Of a stretch of 64,000 nucleotides of DNA, positions 26,928-36,536 are shown piece by piece. Positions within the stretch are counted from its first letter, which is position 1; every line of letters starts with the position of its first letter. The stretch comes from Cytophagales bacterium (GTDB lineage: Bacteria > Bacteroidota > Bacteroidia > Cytophagales > Thermoflexibacteraceae). A program made the translations under genes and the position numbers. Location of the stretch: positions 124,001-188,000 of the forward strand of contig JAAFKA010000007.1 in assembly GCA_013299115.1 (NCBI GenBank). Reading direction: 5' to 3'. The notes under the pieces were generated by a model. It saw only the letters and a program-made list of their open reading frames with translations. It was not told the origin of the DNA and did no database searches.

Positions 26928-28628
26928 CTACTGTTTCTTGATAATATTCAGCAACTCATTAGCATCTTTTGCACTTTTCGATACATTGAGTATGTCTGTA
27001 ACTTGGGCATTAGTGGGGTCGTAGGTCAGGGCTTTTGTCCACATTTCCTCTGCTTTGGCTTTGTCTTTCATGCCGTTGAGGTAGTAGTTTGACAAAAACC
27101 AGCAAGCCTCTACCAAATCTTTGATAGATTTTGATTTGTCTTGTTGCTTGTCCATCAACTCCAAATATTTTTCATAATAAGGTTTAGCTACAAATTTTGC
27201 AGCACCTGATTCTTTTAGGTTGGTGGAAGTGGGGTCTAACCTTACTTTTGCCCTTGCCTTAAACAAGTTGGCTTGGGTAGAGCTTGGCACTAATTGCAAC
27301 AACTTAGAGAAAGTAGTATCTGCTAAGACATTGCTTTGGTCTGTTTTTGCAAAATAATAAGACAAACCTAATTTGAAAAAAGCATTTGAATTGACATCTT
27401 TTTTCATTTTTATCAACCCTTCATAAATTTCGGCTGCTTTGGCATATTTTTTTTGCTTGTAAAACATTTCTGCCAAATCTGTCATGGTTTTTTCGGCTTT
27501 GGTCGTGTCTAATTGCGAAAATTTGGACAAGTTTTGAATAGCCTTTGTGGTGTCTGCTCCTGCTGGTTTGCAGAGATAAGCCTTGCCTAAATATTCATAA
27601 TCTTTTGCCAATACTTTTGAGGTGTTAGACTCTTTAAAAAACTGCTCCATTTGATTGGCTGCATCATCACATTGCTTGATTTCGTAGTAAGAATAGCCCA
27701 ACAAACGGTGAATTGGGGCATAATTCATTACTTTATCCAATTCTCTCAAAATATCAATGGCTTCCATGAAATCTTTGTTGAGAAACAAAAACGCAGCAAA
27801 TTGGTACTTTGCATCTAAACCTGCATCAGATTTATCTATGTATTTGCGGTAGGCATCAATAGCTTCTTTGTAGCGACCTGCCAAGTAATACAACCAGCCC
27901 AATTCCCTGTACGCAGGCGTATAGGTAGGGTCTATTTCTATGCCTTTTTTGTATAATTCCAAAGCCCCATTGTAGTTTCTGGCACGAATAAGCACCTTGC
28001 CTGAACGAATATAGCCTTTTGCAGAGTTCGGGGCAAGGCGAATTGCCTCGTCATAGTCTGTATTGGCACGACTGCCATCGTTTTGCATCAAGAAGGCATC
28101 GCCACGCATGAGGTATAAATCCACTCTTTTTTTGTCCCTTTCCATAGCTTTGGTCAATACTTCTATGGCTGCTACGGGGTCGTTGTAGTCAAACATGGTG
28201 TAGCCTTGTGCTATGCGGTACAGCACTTCTACGTCTTTGTTTTTGGTGCTTTCCCTTGCATCATTGAAGTAAGAATTGGCAGACTCTTTTTGTTTAGCAA
28301 ACATTTTGACAGTGCCTAAACCTACTTTGTTCAGAGCAAATTTGGCATCTTTGCCCAAACCTGTTTCAAAGTGCATACGTGCCGTATCTATGTATTCCTC
28401 TACGGAGTCCACTTCATAGACCAGCAGGTAATAATTGCCCAAATGGTAGAGATTTTCGGCAGACGGCGTGGTTTTTACCAAATTTTGTAGGACTTTTTTC
28501 GCATTTTTGAACTGCTCGATGTCTAAGAATTTTTGAGCATCTTGCAAAGTCTGTTGTGCTATGGCGCCAGTGCTGCCCAACAAGAGCCAAACACAAGCCA
28601 ATAATGTAAAGAAACGGTTTAGTTTCAT
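26928..28628 (-). CDS. TPR-repeat protein, exported
   Basis: 566 residues. Signal peptide ending AIAQQ. The rest is a nearly continuous tetratricopeptide solenoid of roughly ten units (for example VDLYLMRGDAFLMQNDGSRA, PAYRELGWLYYLAGRYKEAI, APIHRLLGYSYYEIKQCDDA). TPRs mediate protein-protein contacts; a periplasmic scaffold role is likely but the partner is unknown. Monocistronic, with its own promoter at 28672-28704. Confidence 0.85.
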   Translation of the reverse strand: MKLNRFFTLLACVWLLLGSTGAIAQQTLQDAQKFLDIEQFKNAKKVLQNLVKTTPSAENLYHLGNYYLLVYEVDSVEEYIDTARMHFETGLGKDAKFALNKVGLGTVKMFAKQKESANSYFNDARESTKNKDVEVLYRIAQGYTMFDYNDPVAAIEVLTKAMERDKKRVDLYLMRGDAFLMQNDGSRANTDYDEAIRLAPNSAKGYIRSGKVLIRARNYNGALELYKKGIEIDPTYTPAYRELGWLYYLAGRYKEAIDAYRKYIDKSDAGLDAKYQFAAFLFLNKDFMEAIDILRELDKVMNYAPIHRLLGYSYYEIKQCDDAANQMEQFFKESNTSKVLAKDYEYLGKAYLCKPAGADTTKAIQNLSKFSQLDTTKAEKTMTDLAEMFYKQKKYAKAAEIYEGLIKMKKDVNSNAFFKLGLSYYFAKTDQSNVLADTTFSKLLQLVPSSTQANLFKARAKVRLDPTSTNLKESGAAKFVAKPYYEKYLELMDKQQDKSKSIKDLVEACWFLSNYYLNGMKDKAKAEEMWTKALTYDPTNAQVTDILNVSKSAKDANELLNIIKKQ

Positions 28629-28671
28629 CTTTGATTAAGAATAGTTAGATTAATAATTTTTGTGTAGCAAA

Positions 28672-28704
28672 CAAATATACATAACTTGTTTTCAATAAAC
28701 CAAA
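28672..28704 (-). promoter_or_regulatory. promoter of the TPR gene
   Basis: Minus strand: TTTG at 28704-28701, a 21-bp gap, TATATTTG at 28679-28672, 44 bp before the ATG. The rest of the 28629-28837 spacer shows nothing else. Confidence 0.55.
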
Positions 28705-28837
28705 TCCTTATTGGTAGATTTTATTGAAAAGTAATCAAAACACAGCCCAAAAGTAACAACAAAGTGTTAAAAAAGTATAATTTTTTTGGAATCAAGTTTG
28801 AAATAAAATCAACTATAAAGCTCAAATAGATTTTTTC

Positions 28838-29845
28838 TCACACTCCAACCCAATGTAGCACCTCTATTCCCACTACTTCGCCCTGCTTAAAAGTGAGGTG
28901 ATTCGGTGCTTTTACCTGCAAAACCGTATATTCGCCTTTAGGCGAATGTTGTATTTGCACCTGTAACTCCTGCAAAACCCCGCCGAAACTAATTTGTTGC
29001 ACCATTGCTTTGGTTGGCGTAATTTCAGGATTGACCAAGGCTAAATGTTCAGGTCTTATGCTAATGGTTTGTTTTTGGGTGGCAAAAGTCCCCAATGCTG
29101 TTTGCAGCCCCGTCTCCGTAGGCGTACCTGTGAGTAAGTTTGCCTTGCCAAAAAATAAGGCAGTATAACTATCGGCAGGTCGTTGGTAAAGATTTTGCGG
29201 TGTTTCGTATTGCAACAGTTGCCCTTTTCGGAGGAGAGCCACCTTGTCGGCAGTGAGCAAGGCATCTTTAGTGTCGTGAGTTACCAAAATAGCTGTAATC
29301 CGTGTTTGGCGGATAATTTGGCAAAGTTCGTCGCGTAGTTGTTCACGCCGTATTTCGTCTAAGTTGCTAAAAGGCTCGTCGAGTAGCAGCACTTCGGGTT
29401 GCGGGGCTAAGGCACGTGCTAAAGCAATGCGTTGCTGTTGCCCACCCGACAATTCATGGGGATACCTTTTTTGATAGCCTTGCAATCCTACCAAATCCAA
29501 CATTTCATTGCCAAGCATAGTATTTTTGGATTTGGGAGCCAAACCATACGCTATATTTTCGGCTACGGTCAAGTGCGGAAACAGAGCATAATCTTGAAAA
29601 ACCATACCTACTCTGCGTTTTTCGGGTTTTACCCAAGTAGTCGGGTCTGCCACCACTTGTTGGTTGATGGCAATACAACCTTCTGTTAAGGTTTCAAGCC
29701 CTGCCAAGAGTCGCAACAAAGTTGTTTTGCCACAACCACTTTCGCCTGTCAAAGCCACTAAATTGCCTTTGGGAATTTGCAAATTAATGTTTTGCAAAAC
29801 AAAAACGTCTGTATATTTTTTGCCAACGGCTATACAATTTATCAT
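28838..29845 (-). CDS. ABC transporter ATP-binding protein (FbpC/PotA-like)
   Basis: 335 residues from the ATG at 29845 (an upstream TTG is less likely). Walker A GESGCGKTT, Q-loop QDYALFPHLTVAENIAYGL, signature LSGGQQQRIALARAL, Walker B VLLLDEPFSNLDE, H-loop VTHDTKDA, then a C-terminal TOBE-like domain (SIRPEHLALVNPE). This fits importers of iron(III), polyamines or molybdate. No permease or binding protein is adjacent, so it is an orphan ATPase here. A TTCGCCTTTAGGCGAA palindrome sits in frame near its 3' end. Confidence 0.88.
   Translation of the reverse strand: MINCIAVGKKYTDVFVLQNINLQIPKGNLVALTGESGCGKTTLLRLLAGLETLTEGCIAINQQVVADPTTWVKPEKRRVGMVFQDYALFPHLTVAENIAYGLAPKSKNTMLGNEMLDLVGLQGYQKRYPHELSGGQQQRIALARALAPQPEVLLLDEPFSNLDEIRREQLRDELCQIIRQTRITAILVTHDTKDALLTADKVALLRKGQLLQYETPQNLYQRPADSYTALFFGKANLLTGTPTETGLQTALGTFATQKQTISIRPEHLALVNPEITPTKAMVQQISFGGVLQELQVQIQHSPKGEYTVLQVKAPNHLTFKQGEVVGIEVLHWVGV
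28931..28946. repeat. TTCGCCTTTAGGCGAA palindrome inside the ABC gene
   Basis: A perfect 16-bp palindrome in coding sequence (reads SPKGEY). The same or near-same palindrome is intergenic at 13646-13661, 39692-39707 and 42811-42826. Confidence 0.65.
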
Positions 29846-29956
29846 GGATTTGGCTGTCAATAATATTATTTCCTATTAAACGAAGGCAAAACAAATAGAT
29901 AGCAACTATCCGAAAAGTCAAACTATGTACCACAGACTTTAGTCTGTAAATATATC

Positions 29957-31219
29957 TTACTTTTTTGCCCTCTCAAACAACAAAGTTGCAAACCTCTGCA
30001 CGCCAATCCTAATACTTTCCTCATCAACCATAAAATTTGGTGCGTGAATCATGGCTATCATTCCTTTTTCAAAGTTTGAACCTCCCAAAAAGAAATAAAC
30101 CCCTCTCACTTTTTGTTGAAAATACGAAAAATCGTCATTAGAAAAAGGTACTTGCCCATAATCAACTGTTACAGTCCCTTTGCCGTAATTTTTTTCTAAA
30201 ATCTCGATAGCAGCAGTAGTCAATTCAGGGTTATTGTCAATGGTTGGGTTTTCTTTGGGAGAAGTTAGTGCCAATAGTTGAGCAGCCAAACCCTCACTTT
30301 CAATTACTTTTTTGATAGCAGGAATGATGTTTGCCAATTTATTTTTATCTGTTTCATACACATCAATTACTAAAAAAGTGGTGTCATTCCTCGTATAATT
30401 GATTACGTGATTTTCGTCTACCAAAAAATAATCTTTGAATATTGTGTTTGGGCTGGCAAGTCCAACGGCTGGGTCAAGAATCTGTTGAAGTTCCCAAGGC
30501 TTACTGTTATTGATAGTTCGGGTAAGTGTGCTGCCAATTTTTGAGGTCAATGCAGCCAAAGTTTCTTTGGGCAAAGTGTTTTTAAAGGCAATTTTAATTC
30601 CTTTTTGGTAAGCAAATAGCTCATTGGGTTTTACCATTATCTGCCCTATCGACATGGGTGTGATGTGCAGACCGTATATTTCGGTTGGGTTTATTTTAGC
30701 AAACAATTTATTTGCTACCATATTTTTTGCCCCTGTAAAAGGTTCTTCTTCGGGCTGAAAAATAAAATAGACAGTGCCTTCCAAAGTTTTTTTATGCTTT
30801 GCCAACACTTCGGCAATTCCCAACGCAATGGCAACGTGGACATCATGCCCGCAGCCATGCTGCACACCTTTTATGGTAGATTTGAAATCCACATTATCGG
30901 GAAAATCATTGGGCAGTGCGTCCATATCTGCTCGCCAAGCTATGCTTTTGCCTTTTTTTGCCCCTTTCAAAATCCCAACAATCCCATAACCATAAATGTC
31001 GGTTTTGACCTCTAAGCCCAAATCTAACAAATATTTTTTGATAGTTTCTTGGGTTTGCTTTTCCTTGCCCGCCAACTCTGGATTGGCATGAATAGTACGC
31101 CTGATTTTGATAAGTTTATCAAAAATTTTGTCTGTTTCCAATTTAAAATTGGCTACTGTGTTTTGTGCTTTTGCAAAAAAACTTGCAAACAATAAGCTGA
31201 CTAAAATAAGTTTTTTCAT
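29957..31219 (-). CDS. M20D family amidohydrolase (IAA-amino-acid hydrolase-like), exported
   Basis: 420 residues. Signal peptide ending FFAKAQ, so periplasmic or secreted. Metal ligands of the M20D family are visible in GVQHGCGHDVHVA (Cys/His) and FQPEEEPFTGAKNM (Glu), with a final HAPNF His. Related enzymes cleave amide bonds of N-acyl amino acids or hippurate-like substrates. Substrate unknown. A TAACTTTG -7 box lies at 31243-31250 on the minus strand. At 29930-29950 an ACAGACTTTAGTCTGT palindrome sits past the stop. Confidence 0.88.
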   Translation of the reverse strand: MKKLILVSLLFASFFAKAQNTVANFKLETDKIFDKLIKIRRTIHANPELAGKEKQTQETIKKYLLDLGLEVKTDIYGYGIVGILKGAKKGKSIAWRADMDALPNDFPDNVDFKSTIKGVQHGCGHDVHVAIALGIAEVLAKHKKTLEGTVYFIFQPEEEPFTGAKNMVANKLFAKINPTEIYGLHITPMSIGQIMVKPNELFAYQKGIKIAFKNTLPKETLAALTSKIGSTLTRTINNSKPWELQQILDPAVGLASPNTIFKDYFLVDENHVINYTRNDTTFLVIDVYETDKNKLANIIPAIKKVIESEGLAAQLLALTSPKENPTIDNNPELTTAAIEILEKNYGKGTVTVDYGQVPFSNDDFSYFQQKVRGVYFFLGGSNFEKGMIAMIHAPNFMVDEESIRIGVQRFATLLFERAKK

Positions 31220-31307
31220 GATTCTGTTTTTTAAAGTTCTTGCAAAGTTACAAATAAACTAAAAAAGAAAATGGCACAAATGTGTCAAAAAAAATGCAGT
31301 TTCTAAA

Positions 31308-31342
31308 AAATCGTACAAGGTTTTGAAAACCTTGTACGATTT
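31308..31342 (-). terminator. intrinsic terminator of asnS
   Basis: AAATCGTACAAGGTTTT and AAAACCTTGTACGATTT form a 17-bp perfect stem around a single G; on the minus strand a T-run follows. It lies 11 bp past the asnS stop. Confidence 0.85.
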
Positions 31343-31353
31343 GAGTTAAAATC

Positions 31354-32808
31354 TTAAAACTCCGCACTTCTCGGATACCTCGGAAACGGAATAACATCGC
31401 GAATATTTGCCATGCCTGTTACAAACATTATCAACCTCTCGAAGCCCAGCCCAAAACCACTGTGAGGGGCAGTGCCAAATTTTCGCAAATCCAAATACCA
31501 CCACAAACTTTCCAAAGGCATTTTTTTGTCTGTTACCACTTTGAGCAACTTTTCATAACTTTCCTCCCGTTGTGAGCCACCAATCATTTCGCCAATTCCA
31601 GGGAACAAAATATCCATTGCACGTACAGTTTCTTTGCCAACTTCCTCATTTTCATTCTGTTTCATATAAAAAGACTTGATATTTTTGGGGTAGTTAAACA
31701 AAATAACAGGCTGTTTAAACTCTTTTTCTACCAAATATCTTTCGTGTTCAGATTGCAAATCCATTCCCCACTTGATTTCGTTGTATTGGAATTTGCCTTT
31801 TTTATGGTGATTGGAACTCAACAATACTTTAATAGCTTCGCTATAACTCAATTTTTTGAAGTCATTGTCCACCACAAAACGCAATTTTTCTATCAGCCCC
31901 ATTTCACTTCGTTCTTCGGCTTTCTTTTGGCTTTCCTCTTTTGCCAATCTTTCGTCTAAAAACTTCAAATCATCGGGGTAGTTCTCCAACGCAAAACGAA
32001 TGACGTATTGGATAAATTCTTGTGCCAACGCCATGTTGTCTTCCAATTCATAAAACGCCATTTCAGGCTCAATCATCCAAAATTCGGCTAAGTGGCGAGC
32101 AGTATTGGAGTTTTCAGCCCTAAAAGTGGGTCCAAATGTATAAATATCACCCATTGCCATTGCCCCAATTTCACCCTCTAATTGTCCTGAAACGGTGAGA
32201 TTGGTGGCTTTTCCAAAAAAATCTTGCGAATAATCCACCGCTTTGTGTTCATTCAACGGAGGATTCTGGGCATCTAAGGTCGTAACCCTAAACATTTCGC
32301 CTGCACCTTCGGCATCAGAGCCTGTGATGATGGGAGAATGAAGGTAATAAAAACCTTTGTCGTGAAAAAACTTGTGAATAGCAAAAGCCAAGCCATGACG
32401 CAACCGCAAAACGGTGCTAAAAGTCTTGGTGCGTGGGCGAAAGTGGGCATTTTCACGCAAAAATTCCATGCTGTGTGCCTTCGGTTGCATGGGGTACTGT
32501 TCAGGATTTGCCTCGCCCAACACCACCACCTCCGTTGCCTGCACCTCTACGGACTGCCCTGAACCTTGCGAGGCTATCAACGTGCCTGTTACAGACAAAC
32601 AAGCCCCTGTGTGTGCATTTTTCACGCAATCTTCGCCCAAAGTATCTAAATTCACCACAATTTGTATGTCGTGAATGGTGCTACCATCGTTGAGTTGAAT
32701 AAAAGCAACGCCTTTGCTGCCCCGCTTAGTGCGTACCCAACCTTTTACGTTTACTGTTGTGTTTGCCACACCTGACTGTAAAAGGTGTGCTATTTTTGTA
32801 TGTTTCAT
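31354..32808 (-). CDS. asnS: asparaginyl-tRNA synthetase
   Basis: 484 residues. N-terminal OB-fold anticodon-binding domain ([20 protein letters not shown]), then a class II catalytic core: motif 2 [20 protein letters not shown] and motif 3 [16 protein letters not shown]. It charges tRNA-Asn. Length is normal. It lies 9 bp downstream of the nuclease-like gene on the same strand and has a strong terminator, so the two form a unit. No separate promoter is obvious in the 9-bp gap. Confidence 0.95.
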   Translation of the reverse strand: MKHTKIAHLLQSGVANTTVNVKGWVRTKRGSKGVAFIQLNDGSTIHDIQIVVNLDTLGEDCVKNAHTGACLSVTGTLIASQGSGQSVEVQATEVVVLGEANPEQYPMQPKAHSMEFLRENAHFRPRTKTFSTVLRLRHGLAFAIHKFFHDKGFYYLHSPIITGSDAEGAGEMFRVTTLDAQNPPLNEHKAVDYSQDFFGKATNLTVSGQLEGEIGAMAMGDIYTFGPTFRAENSNTARHLAEFWMIEPEMAFYELEDNMALAQEFIQYVIRFALENYPDDLKFLDERLAKEESQKKAEERSEMGLIEKLRFVVDNDFKKLSYSEAIKVLLSSNHHKKGKFQYNEIKWGMDLQSEHERYLVEKEFKQPVILFNYPKNIKSFYMKQNENEEVGKETVRAMDILFPGIGEMIGGSQREESYEKLLKVVTDKKMPLESLWWYLDLRKFGTAPHSGFGLGFERLIMFVTGMANIRDVIPFPRYPRSAEF

Positions 32809-32817
32809 TTCTGTTTG

Positions 32818-35238
32818 TTATGCTACTTTTGATTTTGTAATTTCTATTAAACTGTCGTATTTTTCATAAAAAGCTGTTTCGGTCAAAAAACCGCCATTCG
32901 ACAATTTTAGGTTTTGTATATCATTTTTGATAGCCATTTCAAAATTAACTAAATTATTTAGAAAAGCATCTATAAAATCTTCCATACTAAATTTGCCTTG
33001 TTTGTTGTCATAATAATTAAAAATGCTATCTAATATTTTGTCTATTGGCTTGGAGTTTTGTTGGGTTGAATCTGCAAATAATTCTCCAGCATTGTCTGCC
33101 CAATATTTGGGATTAGTTTTCAAATCTTTTAATGTTTTGGCTATTTTTGCAGCATTTTCTTGCGATAATTTTGTCAATTTTGCTAATATATCGACCAACG
33201 AAGTTACTTTGCGTGCAAAATCACTTTCAACAATGGTGAGTATATCCTTGTTAATACTTTCTGCGTTGATAGTAAAGTTTAACAACGAAAGGTGATTGAC
33301 ATATTTAGAAGGCGTAAAGAGATGCCAAAAATTAGCATTGGTGTTTTTTTTGTTATACTCTTTTCTAAATTCTCCAAACGAAGTATCCCAAGTAATAAAA
33401 ATAGGTTCATCTACTTTGTTATTGTTGTCGTACAAAAAACACAACATTTGCGTATCTTTGTCGGCAGTCGTGTCATTTCTGAAACTATATTTTATATGGC
33501 TCGAATAAGTATTTTGCAGACTTTTTTTCATATTTTCAAAAAATATACCTTCATAATTTTTTACAAATGGTTTAATGCCCAATAAGTGTAAAATATCTGT
33601 TGCAATATCTGAAATAAGGCGGAGGTTTTGTTTGTGTTCAAAACCATAGTCTAATAAAAAATCTTCGTAAGACAATACGCCATCAGGCAATAAATTGTCG
33701 TGTAATAAAATATGATAAAAGTTAAAAAATATATTGGCAGAGCCTCCCAAATCTCGAATATCAACGTCTGCAATTTTGGTGTAAGGAATTAGAGAAAATG
33801 CTTCTTTAATATGATTGGCTACCTCGTCGAGATAATTTCTATGGACAAAAACTTTTGTAGAAGTATCTTTTTTCAAATAGGCTATAAAATCAACAGCCGA
33901 ATTATAATAAGGATTGGTAGAAACAATTTTTTCTTTGGGATAGGCTACACACAAAATATACAATACAATTTGCGTGTCCAAATAAATAACTTTTGCCTGT
34001 TCTCTTACATATTGTTCCAATTTATCGGGTTGTGTAAATTTTGCAAAAACTTCGCCTGCACAAATGCGTTGCACAAAATCATTTTTTCTGCACAATTCGA
34101 GTAACTCATTAGATAAGTTGGTGGCTGTTTGTCGGTCTTTCGTTTGCCGAAAAATAAAAGTAAATAAATTTTTGTCCGCATAATTACCAGCAACCTCAGC
34201 TTCTGAGTAGTCTAATTCTTGGCTAATTTCCTCAAAATCTTTGCGGAAGTAGGCTTTAAAATATTTTGTAATTTCGTCTATGAATAACAAATATTTGTCT
34301 TGTAGGTCATATTTTGTCAAGGTTTCTGTTATTTGACTGACAAAATAGTTTTCTTGCAACAAAAACTCATGCTTTACATTTTCAATTCTTTGTATTTCTG
34401 CGGCGGTTAAAGCTAAGTTTTCATTGCGATTTGTAATTTTTTTGAGGGCTACCAAACGTGAAAACTGTTGCCTACAAAAATCCATTTCCTCATCTTTGCC
34501 CTCCTTTTTTGTAGATTTGATAACAAATTTGTCATTTAGTTTTTCTGCAATTTGTTGAGAAATGGTATTGCTAAGGTTAAATTGTTTGTTGAGTGCAACG
34601 CACAAATCTTTTGTATTGATTTCTCTTTTTGTATAAATGGTGTGCAAAATAAAAGAGTTGATGATATGATTTTTAATTTCTGCCGTATCACTACCATAAG
34701 AAATTAAATCATACATCATTTTTTTGCTCTCATCTAACTGCAACTTAGTTGCTGTAACATAAATACCAAGTTGCTCAAAAATTTTATTTTTAAGAGGTAC
34801 ATACTCCTCACTTGCTGCAACTTCTGCAATAAATTTTGCGTCAATAATTTTTAGGTCAATATCATAGTAGATACGTGCCTTGTTTGTAAGGTCATTAACT
34901 TTTTTTTCAGATATATTTTGCGAACAGAAGAATAACAAAGTTGGTTCGTAACCAAAATTGAGTGCTAATTTTTTTATTTTGACTACATCTTGAAAAATTT
35001 TAGTATTTATATCTGTTTTTTGTACTGTTAATTGAATAGGTAGTTTTCGCTGCCATTTATTGACAAAAAACTTTAAATCAAGTCCCCCGTCATTTGTTCC
35101 ATCAGTTTTAACTATGTCAATAACGGCAGCTTGCTCTAACTTATAATAAAGTTCTATGAAAGTTTTTACAACAGCACTAAACTTAGCCACATCGAGGCTG
35201 CTAATGGTGTTTTCGTAAACTTTGGATAAATCAGACAT
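32818..35238 (-). CDS. putative two-domain nuclease: restriction-endonuclease-like N-terminus plus PIN-like domain
   Basis: 806 residues from the ATG at 35238 (a TTG seven codons upstream is less likely). Residues 30-110 look like an Mrr/PD-(D/E)XK fold: TDGTNDGGLDLKFF (Asp50, Asp54) followed by the strand LPIQLTVQK. The expected QxK reads Gln69-Leu-Thr71, so the lysine is not in the canonical place. A long helical middle follows. Residues 415-625 match the PIN pattern: VIYLDTQIVLYIL (Asp421), NYLDEVANH (Glu472), ADKDTQML (Asp593/595) and IFITWDTSF (Asp618), the four acidic positions of PIN ribonucleases. The C-terminus is helical. No known named family is recognised; domain calls are by eye. 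It has its own promoter and leads directly into asnS. Confidence 0.6.
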   Translation of the reverse strand: MSDLSKVYENTISSLDVAKFSAVVKTFIELYYKLEQAAVIDIVKTDGTNDGGLDLKFFVNKWQRKLPIQLTVQKTDINTKIFQDVVKIKKLALNFGYEPTLLFFCSQNISEKKVNDLTNKARIYYDIDLKIIDAKFIAEVAASEEYVPLKNKIFEQLGIYVTATKLQLDESKKMMYDLISYGSDTAEIKNHIINSFILHTIYTKREINTKDLCVALNKQFNLSNTISQQIAEKLNDKFVIKSTKKEGKDEEMDFCRQQFSRLVALKKITNRNENLALTAAEIQRIENVKHEFLLQENYFVSQITETLTKYDLQDKYLLFIDEITKYFKAYFRKDFEEISQELDYSEAEVAGNYADKNLFTFIFRQTKDRQTATNLSNELLELCRKNDFVQRICAGEVFAKFTQPDKLEQYVREQAKVIYLDTQIVLYILCVAYPKEKIVSTNPYYNSAVDFIAYLKKDTSTKVFVHRNYLDEVANHIKEAFSLIPYTKIADVDIRDLGGSANIFFNFYHILLHDNLLPDGVLSYEDFLLDYGFEHKQNLRLISDIATDILHLLGIKPFVKNYEGIFFENMKKSLQNTYSSHIKYSFRNDTTADKDTQMLCFLYDNNNKVDEPIFITWDTSFGEFRKEYNKKNTNANFWHLFTPSKYVNHLSLLNFTINAESINKDILTIVESDFARKVTSLVDILAKLTKLSQENAAKIAKTLKDLKTNPKYWADNAGELFADSTQQNSKPIDKILDSIFNYYDNKQGKFSMEDFIDAFLNNLVNFEMAIKNDIQNLKLSNGGFLTETAFYEKYDSLIEITKSKVA

Positions 35239-35275
35239 CGTCAGATTATTGTGTTGCAAAATTTGTGTGATACTG

Positions 35276-35303
35276 CAAAAATATAAAACTTATCTAAAAA
35301 CAA
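35276..35303 (-). promoter_or_regulatory. promoter of the nuclease-like gene and asnS
   Basis: Minus strand: TTG at 35303-35301, a 17-bp gap, TATTTTTG at 35283-35276, 37 bp before the ATG. Confidence 0.5.
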
Positions 35304-35497
35304 CTATTTTTAGCGTATAGAAAAATCTAAATATTACAACTTCTTTTAGCAAAAAAGCCTTGCCCAAGGCTTTATGCCTGCCCAAAATATTCACCTCATC
35401 AAAACCTCCACAGGCGAATGTTGGCTGGACTTGACCAAAGATTACACAGGCTTGGTGATTTGCTGCAAGCTACCTATCACAAAAGATTTGCGGAGAA
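35304..35497. other. spacer without a supported gene
   Basis: Contains the hairpin AAAGCCTTG/CAAGGCTTT at 35354-35373. A 63-codon open frame from 35374 runs through the rhomboid promoter and is not supported as a gene. Confidence 0.5.
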
Positions 35498-35529
35498 TTT
35501 GTAAAAAACTACCAATCCTTTTATCTTTG
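35498..35529 (+). promoter_or_regulatory. promoter of the rhomboid gene
   Basis: TTTG at 35498-35501, a 20-bp gap, TATCTTTG at 35522-35529, 39 bp before the ATG. Confidence 0.6.
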
Positions 35530-35568
35530 TCGTTCACACTTTATTTTGGCACTTTACTTTGGTAGTTT

Positions 35569-36366
35569 ATGCAAGAACAAATCACCCCTGCTGTCCGCAA
35601 TTTATTGCTTATCAATATCATATTTTTTGTTATCAAATCATCTGGTTTCTTTGCTTTTGATTTCGAAGATGAATTTGGATTACACCATATAGATTCGCCT
35701 TATTTCAAGTTTTACCAATTAGTTACACATATTTTTATGCACGGCAATTTTTTGCATATTTTGAGCAATATGTTGGGCTTATTTATGTTTGGACCTATTT
35801 TAGAACACCTTTGGGGCAGCAACCGTTTTCTAATATTTTATTTTATATGTGCTTTTGGGGCAAGTTTACTCCATTCTTTTGTCAATTTTTGGGAAGTTAA
35901 ACACCTAAGCGACGCCATTATTTTCTATGATACCAACCCAAATCCCGCAACTTTTGAGTTGTTGATGCAAAAATATAGTGCAAAACTGTACCTACTCAAT
36001 CAGGATTTTGTCAATTCTTTTTTAGACAATCCACAAAATAGTTCCCTCATAGCCGAAAGTAAAAAGGCTTTGCAAAATGTTTTTGAGGCAAAACGAGACG
36101 TACCAATGGTGGGGGCTTCGGGTGCAATTTTTGGTATTTTGGCTGCCTTTGCCCTCTTATTTCCCAATGTAGAATTGCGTTTGCTCTTTCCGCCTGTGCC
36201 TGTCAAAGCAAAATATATGGTAGGTTTTTATATAGCTTTCGAAATTTATCGTATCATAGACAACAGACCAGACGACAATGTAGCCCATTTTGCTCACTTG
36301 GGCGGTGCTTTGTTTGCTTTTATCTTGATTAAAATGGGATTTGGTGGCAAATTTCGGAGGTTTTGA
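35569..36366 (+). CDS. rhomboid family intramembrane serine protease
   Basis: 265 residues, about six membrane helices. The catalytic serine is in MVGASGAIFGILAAFA (GxSG) and the catalytic His in NVAHFAHLGGALFAF. HIFMHGNFLHILSNMLGLFMFG is the conserved helix 2 region. An unusual roughly 60-residue soluble insert (about 115-175, KHLSDAIIFYDTNPNPATFE onwards) sits between helices. It cleaves membrane proteins; substrate unknown. Ends with TGA. Confidence 0.92.
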   Translation: MQEQITPAVRNLLLINIIFFVIKSSGFFAFDFEDEFGLHHIDSPYFKFYQLVTHIFMHGNFLHILSNMLGLFMFGPILEHLWGSNRFLIFYFICAFGASLLHSFVNFWEVKHLSDAIIFYDTNPNPATFELLMQKYSAKLYLLNQDFVNSFLDNPQNSSLIAESKKALQNVFEAKRDVPMVGASGAIFGILAAFALLFPNVELRLLFPPVPVKAKYMVGFYIAFEIYRIIDNRPDDNVAHFAHLGGALFAFILIKMGFGGKFRRF

Positions 36367-36373
36367 GATGTAA

Positions 36374-36470
36374 CACATTCACACGCTAAAGCGTATGTTA
36401 CATTCACACGCCTTAGCGTATGTTACACTCACACGCTAAAGCGTATGTTACATTCATACGGCGTATGTTA
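36374..36470. repeat. 25-bp tandem repeat, CACACGCTAAAGCGTATGTTACATT type
   Basis: About three and a half units with period 25 (starting near 36380, 36405, 36430, 36455). Each holds the GCTAAAGC or CCTTAGCG dyad; the second and fourth units are variants. A pair in inverted orientation is at 48891-49021. Confidence 0.75.
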
Positions 36471-36536
36471 TCATTGACTATTTGATTTCTCAAATATTAT
36501 TTATAACTTGCTGCAAGCATAACGAACAAACAACCC

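Noticed and set aside
35374-35565. Small open frame of 63 codons before the rhomboid gene
   Set aside because: It contains the rhomboid promoter, has no recognisable domain and ends 3 bp before the next ATG; low coding plausibility.
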